DNA from: Microbacterium sp. RU1D
GTDB lineage: Bacteria; Actinomycetota; Actinomycetes; Actinomycetales; Microbacteriaceae
DNA length: 64,000 bases
Assembly (NCBI RefSeq): GCF_900156435.1
Contig: NZ_FTPQ01000002.1
Coordinates: forward strand, 124,001-188,000
Direction of reading: 5' to 3'
Every line of letters starts with the position of its first letter. Position 1 is the stretch's first letter. A program made the position numbers and the translations under genes. This document shows positions 60,086 through 64,000 of the stretch, piece by piece. The notes beneath the pieces are model-generated. The model saw only the letters and a list, made by a program, of their open reading frames with translations, had not been told where the DNA came from and searched no databases.

Positions 60086-61720
60086 GTGACTTCCGTTCCC
60101 TCCCCCGAGACCTCCGACCCGCGCGACGACGCGAGCACCCCCGAGGTCGACCCCGCCACGACCGACACCGCGGCCGACACCACGGATGCCGAGGCGACCA
60201 CGCCCTCATCCTCCGACGCAGTCGACGAATCGACGGATGCCGCGACCCCGGCCGACGGCTCGGCCGACGTCGCCGAGAGCGCCGGGGCGACCGACGCCGC
60301 CGTGAACTCCGACGACGAGGCCCAGCCCGCCACGGGCGAAGACGCGGGCGAGCCCGCCGCCGAGAGCACTCCCGACGCGGCCTCCGCCGAGTCCGAGGCC
60401 CCGGAGACCCCCGCGGCTCCGCAGCCCGCGGCCCGGCCCGTTCCCGGCGCCCGCATCCCCGGTCCCCCGCCCGGCGCCACGGCATCCAAGACGGTCACCG
60501 AGCCGTGGGGTCGCGTCGACGACGAGGGGACCGTCTCGGTCCGCGAGGCCGACGGATGGCGCATCGTGGGCCAGTATCCCGACGGCACCCCCGCCGAGGC
60601 CCTCGCCTACTTCCAGCGCAAGTTCGCCGACCTCGCCGGTGAGGTCACGCTGCTCGAGACCCGTCATCGTCGCGGCGGTGCCACGGCATCCGATCTGCGT
60701 TCGACTGCCAAGACGCTGCGCACCAAGCTCGACGGAGCCGCTGCGGTGGGCGATCTCGCCGCGCTCATCGGCCGCGTCGATGCCCTCACGGCGGAGCTCG
60801 CCGAGGCGAGCGAGACAGAAGCGGTCGCCAACAAGCAGGCCTCCGAGGAGGCGGTGCGCGAGCGCACGGCGATCGTCGAAGAGGCCGAGGCCCTGGCCGC
60901 CCGCGACCCGCAGACGGTGCAGTGGAAGCAGATGACCGCCGACATGGCGGCGCTGTTCGACCGGTGGCAGGCCCACCAGCAGAACGGCCCGCGCCTGTCG
61001 AAGTCGACGGCACAGCAGCTGTGGCGTCGTTTCCGCGACGCGCGCGCGACCGTCGATCGTCACCGCCGCGAGTTCTTCTCGTCGCTCGATGAGACGCACA
61101 AGGCCGCGCGCGAGGCCAAGACGCGCCTCGTCGAGCGCGCCGAGGCGCTGGCTCCCCGCGGGGAGGACGGCATCGGCGCCTACCGCGACCTCCTCGACGC
61201 GTGGAAGGCCTCGGGCCGCGCCGGACGCAAGGTCGACGACGCCCTCTGGGCTCGCTTCAAGGCCGCCGGCGATGCGCTGTACGGTGCGCGCATCGAGCGC
61301 GAGTCCGCCGACGCCGAGGCGTCCAAGGAGAAGATCGAGCAGAAGCGCGTGCTGCTGGAGCAGGCGGCGCCGATCGTCGACGAGAAGAACCTCGCGACGG
61401 CCCGGCAGAAGCTCACCGCCATCCAGCGTCAGTGGGACGAGATCGGTCGCATCTTCCCCCGCGACAAGGAGCGCGCCCTCGACGACGAGCTCCGCAAGAT
61501 CGAGCAGTCCGTGCGCACGCGCGAGGATGCCGACTGGAAGCGCAACGACCCCGAGCAGAAGGCCCGCGCCAACGACATGACGCGGCAGCTGACCGACGCG
61601 ATCGACAAGCTCGAGGCCGAGCTCGCCGACGCTGAGGCTCGCGGCGACAAGCGGGCCGCGGCACAGGCGTCCGAGGCCCTCGAGGCGCGTCGCACCTGGC
61701 TGCGCGCCCTCGGCGGCTGA
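60086..61720 (+). CDS. DUF349 domain protein
   Basis: A 544-residue protein. The first 125 residues are acidic and Ala/Thr/Asp/Pro rich, apparently disordered. From about 135 a small domain (PWGRVDDEGTVSVRE) is followed by several long helical DUF349 repeats with the WRRFRDARATVDRHRREFF-type pattern. GAGG stands before the GTG start. Soluble, probably coiled-coil. The family's role is not known to me; it lies between a small membrane protein gene and the AbiEi-like gene, near rel. Confidence 0.85.
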   Translation: MTSVPSPETSDPRDDASTPEVDPATTDTAADTTDAEATTPSSSDAVDESTDAATPADGSADVAESAGATDAAVNSDDEAQPATGEDAGEPAAESTPDAASAESEAPETPAAPQPAARPVPGARIPGPPPGATASKTVTEPWGRVDDEGTVSVREADGWRIVGQYPDGTPAEALAYFQRKFADLAGEVTLLETRHRRGGATASDLRSTAKTLRTKLDGAAAVGDLAALIGRVDALTAELAEASETEAVANKQASEEAVRERTAIVEEAEALAARDPQTVQWKQMTADMAALFDRWQAHQQNGPRLSKSTAQQLWRRFRDARATVDRHRREFFSSLDETHKAAREAKTRLVERAEALAPRGEDGIGAYRDLLDAWKASGRAGRKVDDALWARFKAAGDALYGARIERESADAEASKEKIEQKRVLLEQAAPIVDEKNLATARQKLTAIQRQWDEIGRIFPRDKERALDDELRKIEQSVRTREDADWKRNDPEQKARANDMTRQLTDAIDKLEAELADAEARGDKRAAAQASEALEARRTWLRALGG

Positions 61721-61783
61721 CGAGCTCTCCACAGATCCGACGGTTCGCCGTCACGGGCGACACTGCCCCGCCACACTGGCGGG

Positions 61784-62335
61784 ATGGTGTCGCCCTTCCT
61801 GTTCTTCGCCGACGAACGGCTCTCGCTCGCGGAGCTCAGCGCGGCGTGCCTCGACGGTGCGCTCGTCCCACTGGGCGAGGGTTTCATGCCCGCCGACGCG
61901 GCCGAGACGACGTGGATGCGCGCCCGGAGCCTGTCGCCCCTGCTGAGTGACCGGTGGGCGGCGGTGCGGGCGACCGCGGCGTGGGTGCACGGCGGTGTCG
62001 CCGGTGAGCCGGTGCGTCACCACCTCCAGCGCGTCCGAGACGTCCGCGTGCGTGCCGGTCGCGACCCTCGGGCGGTCTACCATGACGTGCGCCTTCCGCC
62101 CGACGACGTGTCGATGATCGCCGGGGTCCCCGTCAGCACTCCGGCTCGCACGCTGGTCGACCTGGCGCGCTCCGCCGATGACGGAGACCTCTCCGCGGCG
62201 CGGGCGTGGGCGCACCGTGAGCCGTCCGTGAGGGCGGATGCCGAGGCGTGGCTCGAGCGGCATCCGCGGTACCCGTACGCCCGACGGGCCGCCCGCGTGC
62301 TGCACTCGACCGGGAGCGCCGGTGCGCCGTCATGA
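61784..62335 (+). CDS. AbiEi-like antitoxin family protein (orphan)
   Basis: A 183-residue protein resembling the C-terminal part of type IV AbiEi antitoxins and related regulators: AAWVHGG, then H...R....R near 80-90, and IAGVPVSTPARTLVDLAR at about 111-128. No AbiEii nucleotidyltransferase toxin gene is adjacent. No Shine-Dalgarno site is seen; CACACT ends six bases before ATG, possibly a weak leaderless -10. Convergent with rel, 32 bases apart. Confidence 0.65.
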   Translation: MVSPFLFFADERLSLAELSAACLDGALVPLGEGFMPADAAETTWMRARSLSPLLSDRWAAVRATAAWVHGGVAGEPVRHHLQRVRDVRVRAGRDPRAVYHDVRLPPDDVSMIAGVPVSTPARTLVDLARSADDGDLSAARAWAHREPSVRADAEAWLERHPRYPYARRAARVLHSTGSAGAPS

Positions 62336-62367
62336 CTCCCTCGCCCGGCCCGGCCGGCGCGTGCGGG

Positions 62368-64000
62368 CTACGACGAGGTGACGCGGTAGACGTCGTAGAC
62401 GGCGTCGATGCGGCGGACGGCGTTGAGCACGCGGTCGAGATGCACGGTGTCTCCCATCTCGAAGACGAACTTGCTGAGCGCCAGGCGGTCATTGGTCGTC
62501 GACACCGTCGCGGAGAGGATGTTGACGTGATGCTCGCTGAGCACGCGCGTGACGTCGCTCAGCAGACCCGAGCGGTCGAGCGCCTCGACCTGGATCTGCA
62601 CGAGGAACACGCTCTTCGTCGTCGGCGCCCACTCCACGTCGATCAGACGGTCGGGCTCCTCCTTCAGCGACCGCACGTTGGTGCAGTCGCCCCGGTGCAC
62701 CGAGACGCCGCTGCCGCGCGTGACGAAGCCGACGATCTCGTCGCCCGGAACGGGCGTGCAGCACTTCGCCAGCTTGACGAGGATGTCGGGCGCGCCGCGC
62801 ACGAGGACGCCCGAGTCGCCGCCGCGTGGCGCGCGGCTACGACCGACCGGGATGTCGATCGGGCCGGTGTTGGTCTCCTCGACGCTGACCAGCGCGGTGA
62901 CCTTCTCGATCACCGACTGCGTCGAGACGTGCCCCTCGCCCACGGCCGCGTACAGCGCCGAGACGTCCTCGTAGTGGAAACCGCGGGCCACCTCGGTGAA
63001 GGAATCCTGGTTCATCAGGCGCTGCAGCGGCAGGTTCTGTCGCCGCATCGCGCGCGCGATGGAGTCCTTCCCCTGCTCGATCGCCTCTTCGCGGCGCTCC
63101 TTGGTGAACCACCCGCGGATCTTGTTGCGCGCGCGGGTGCTCTTGACGAAGCCGAGCCAGTCCTGGCTGGGACCCGCGTCGGGATTCTTCGAGGTGAACA
63201 CCTCGACGACGTCGCCGCTCTGCAGGGTCGACTCGAGCGGCACGAGGCGGCCGTTGACTTTGGCGCCCATCGTGCGGTGGCCGATCTCGGTGTGCACGGC
63301 GTACGCGAAGTCGACGGGGGTGGCACCGGTCGGGAGACCGATCACGCGACCCTTCGGCGTGAAGACGTAGACCTCTTTCGCGCCGATCTCGAAGCGCAGC
63401 GAGTCGAGGAACTCCCCCGGGTCGGCGGTCTCGGCCTGCCAGTCGGAGATGTGCGCGATCCAGGCCATGTCGGCGTCGACGGCCTTGGCATCCGCCTTCC
63501 CGCCCGCCATGCGCTCCTTGTATTTCCAGTGCGCGGCGACTCCGAACTCGGCCTGCTGGTGCATCTCGTTCGTGCGGATCTGGATCTCGACGGTGCGCCC
63601 GCCGGGACCGATTACCGTCGTGTGCAGCGACTGGTAGAGGTTGAACTTCGGTGTGGCGATGTAGTCCTTGAAGCGGCCGGGCAGGGGCGTCCACCGCGCG
63701 TGGATGGCGCCGAGCACGGCGTAGCAGTCGCGCACGGTGCCCACCAGGATGCGGATGCCGATGAGGTCGTAGATGTCGTCGAACTCACGGCCGCGCACGA
63801 CCATCTTCTGGTAGACGGAGTACAGCTGCTTCGGGCGGCCCATGACGCGGCCGCGCACGCGGAGTTCTCGCAGGTCGGCGTCGACCGCTTCAATGACGTT
63901 CTGCACGTACTGTTCGCGCTGCGGCGTGCGCTGCTTGACGAGACTGTCGATCTCGGCGTAGAGCTTCGGGTGCATGACCGCGAACGAGAGGTCTTCCAGT
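62368..64000 (-). CDS. rel: Bifunctional (p)ppGpp synthetase/hydrolase, 3' part
   Basis: The last 543 or so residues of Rel; the HD hydrolase domain lies beyond the window. The synthetase domain has YDLIGIRILV, RFKD (the RxKD form typical of bifunctional enzymes, not RelA) and YQSLHTTVIGP. The TGS domain begins VYVFTPKGRVIGLPTGATP, with its conserved HTEIGHR. The zinc-finger domain has AKCCTPVPGD and HRGDC, and the ACT domain follows SVFLVQIQVEALDR. It makes and degrades the stringent alarmone in the cytoplasm. Open at the 5' end. Confidence 0.97.
   Translation of the reverse strand, partial: LEDLSFAVMHPKLYAEIDSLVKQRTPQREQYVQNVIEAVDADLRELRVRGRVMGRPKQLYSVYQKMVVRGREFDDIYDLIGIRILVGTVRDCYAVLGAIHARWTPLPGRFKDYIATPKFNLYQSLHTTVIGPGGRTVEIQIRTNEMHQQAEFGVAAHWKYKERMAGGKADAKAVDADMAWIAHISDWQAETADPGEFLDSLRFEIGAKEVYVFTPKGRVIGLPTGATPVDFAYAVHTEIGHRTMGAKVNGRLVPLESTLQSGDVVEVFTSKNPDAGPSQDWLGFVKSTRARNKIRGWFTKERREEAIEQGKDSIARAMRRQNLPLQRLMNQDSFTEVARGFHYEDVSALYAAVGEGHVSTQSVIEKVTALVSVEETNTGPIDIPVGRSRAPRGGDSGVLVRGAPDILVKLAKCCTPVPGDEIVGFVTRGSGVSVHRGDCTNVRSLKEEPDRLIDVEWAPTTKSVFLVQIQVEALDRSGLLSDVTRVLSEHHVNILSATVSTTNDRLALSKFVFEMGDTVHLDRVLNAVRRIDAVYDVYRVTSS

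Noticed and set aside
61784..64000. A toxin-antitoxin pair formed by the AbiEi-like gene and its neighbours
   Set aside because: The adjacent gene is rel, a housekeeping gene on the other strand; no AbiEii-type nucleotidyltransferase is present.

Overview
The window is high-GC (about 70%), densely packed bacterial chromosome and reads as an actinobacterium of the family Microbacteriaceae, most likely Microbacterium or a close relative. The evidence is the conserved actinobacterial gene order (his-trp-lgt-pyk-pdtaR-polA; pyrR-pyrB-pyrC-PH-like-carA-carB-pyrF-mIHF/gmk-rpoZ-metK-priA-fmt-rsmB-rpe; rpsD-alaS-ruvX-mltG-aroE-aroC-aroK-aroB-efp-nusB). Further support comes from the PriA that lacks helicase motifs, an ANTAR response regulator of PdtaR type, HGxxPAAW and Trp-associated membrane proteins, and many GTG starts. 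Nearly every gene is on the minus strand. No prophage, insertion sequence, CRISPR array or rRNA was seen; there is one tRNA, Leu(CAA). This is core-genome sequence rather than an accessory island.

Layout (minus strand unless stated). 72-4281: MFS transporter plus luciferase-like oxidoreductase operon, then a DUF885 metallopeptidase-like protein. 4474-8661: polA, a plus-strand hotdog thioesterase, the ANTAR regulator and tRNA-Leu. 8739-24648: pyk, gltD, gltB, lgt, trpA, trpB, trpC, a small membrane protein, the Trp-associated membrane protein, hisI, hisF, hisG, hisE and rpe. 24838-31934: rsmB, fmt, priA, metK, rpoZ and a guanylate kinase fused to an integration-host-factor domain. 31927-40544: pyrimidine operon pyrR-B-C-(PH-like)-carA-carB-pyrF, with overlapping junctions from pyrR through gmk. 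40835-45609: an MBL-Rieske fusion protein and a SNF2 helicase. 45863-57911: nusB, efp, the shikimate genes (aroQ, aroB, aroK, aroC, aroE), mltG, ruvX, alaS and rpsD. 58097-64000: rarA; plus-strand genes for a small membrane protein, a DUF349 protein and an AbiEi-like protein; and the 3' part of rel on the minus strand.

The genes form biosynthetic and information-processing blocks. The shikimate genes make chorismate, and trpC, trpB and trpA use indole precursors downstream of it. The his genes and gltBD supply histidine and glutamate. The car/pyr operon makes UMP. rsmB, fmt, metK, efp, alaS and rpsD serve translation, while polA, priA, rarA, ruvX and rel serve replication, repair and stress control.

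The least ordinary content is non-coding. (i) A family of intergenic elements is built as nested palindromes from four GCGTTTCTCG-like half-sites. (ii) The heptamer GGATGCC/GGCATCC occurs about 100 times in both orientations. (iii) A -10 box of form TANNNT repeatedly lies 6-7 bases before the start codon, which implies leaderless transcripts. (iv) The pyr operon leader carries a PyrR-binding consensus facing the Shine-Dalgarno site. (v) The -10 box of the trp operon sits inside a palindrome. Among proteins, the mIHF-guanylate kinase fusion, the MBL-Rieske fusion and the absence of trpE from its expected place deserve a second look.
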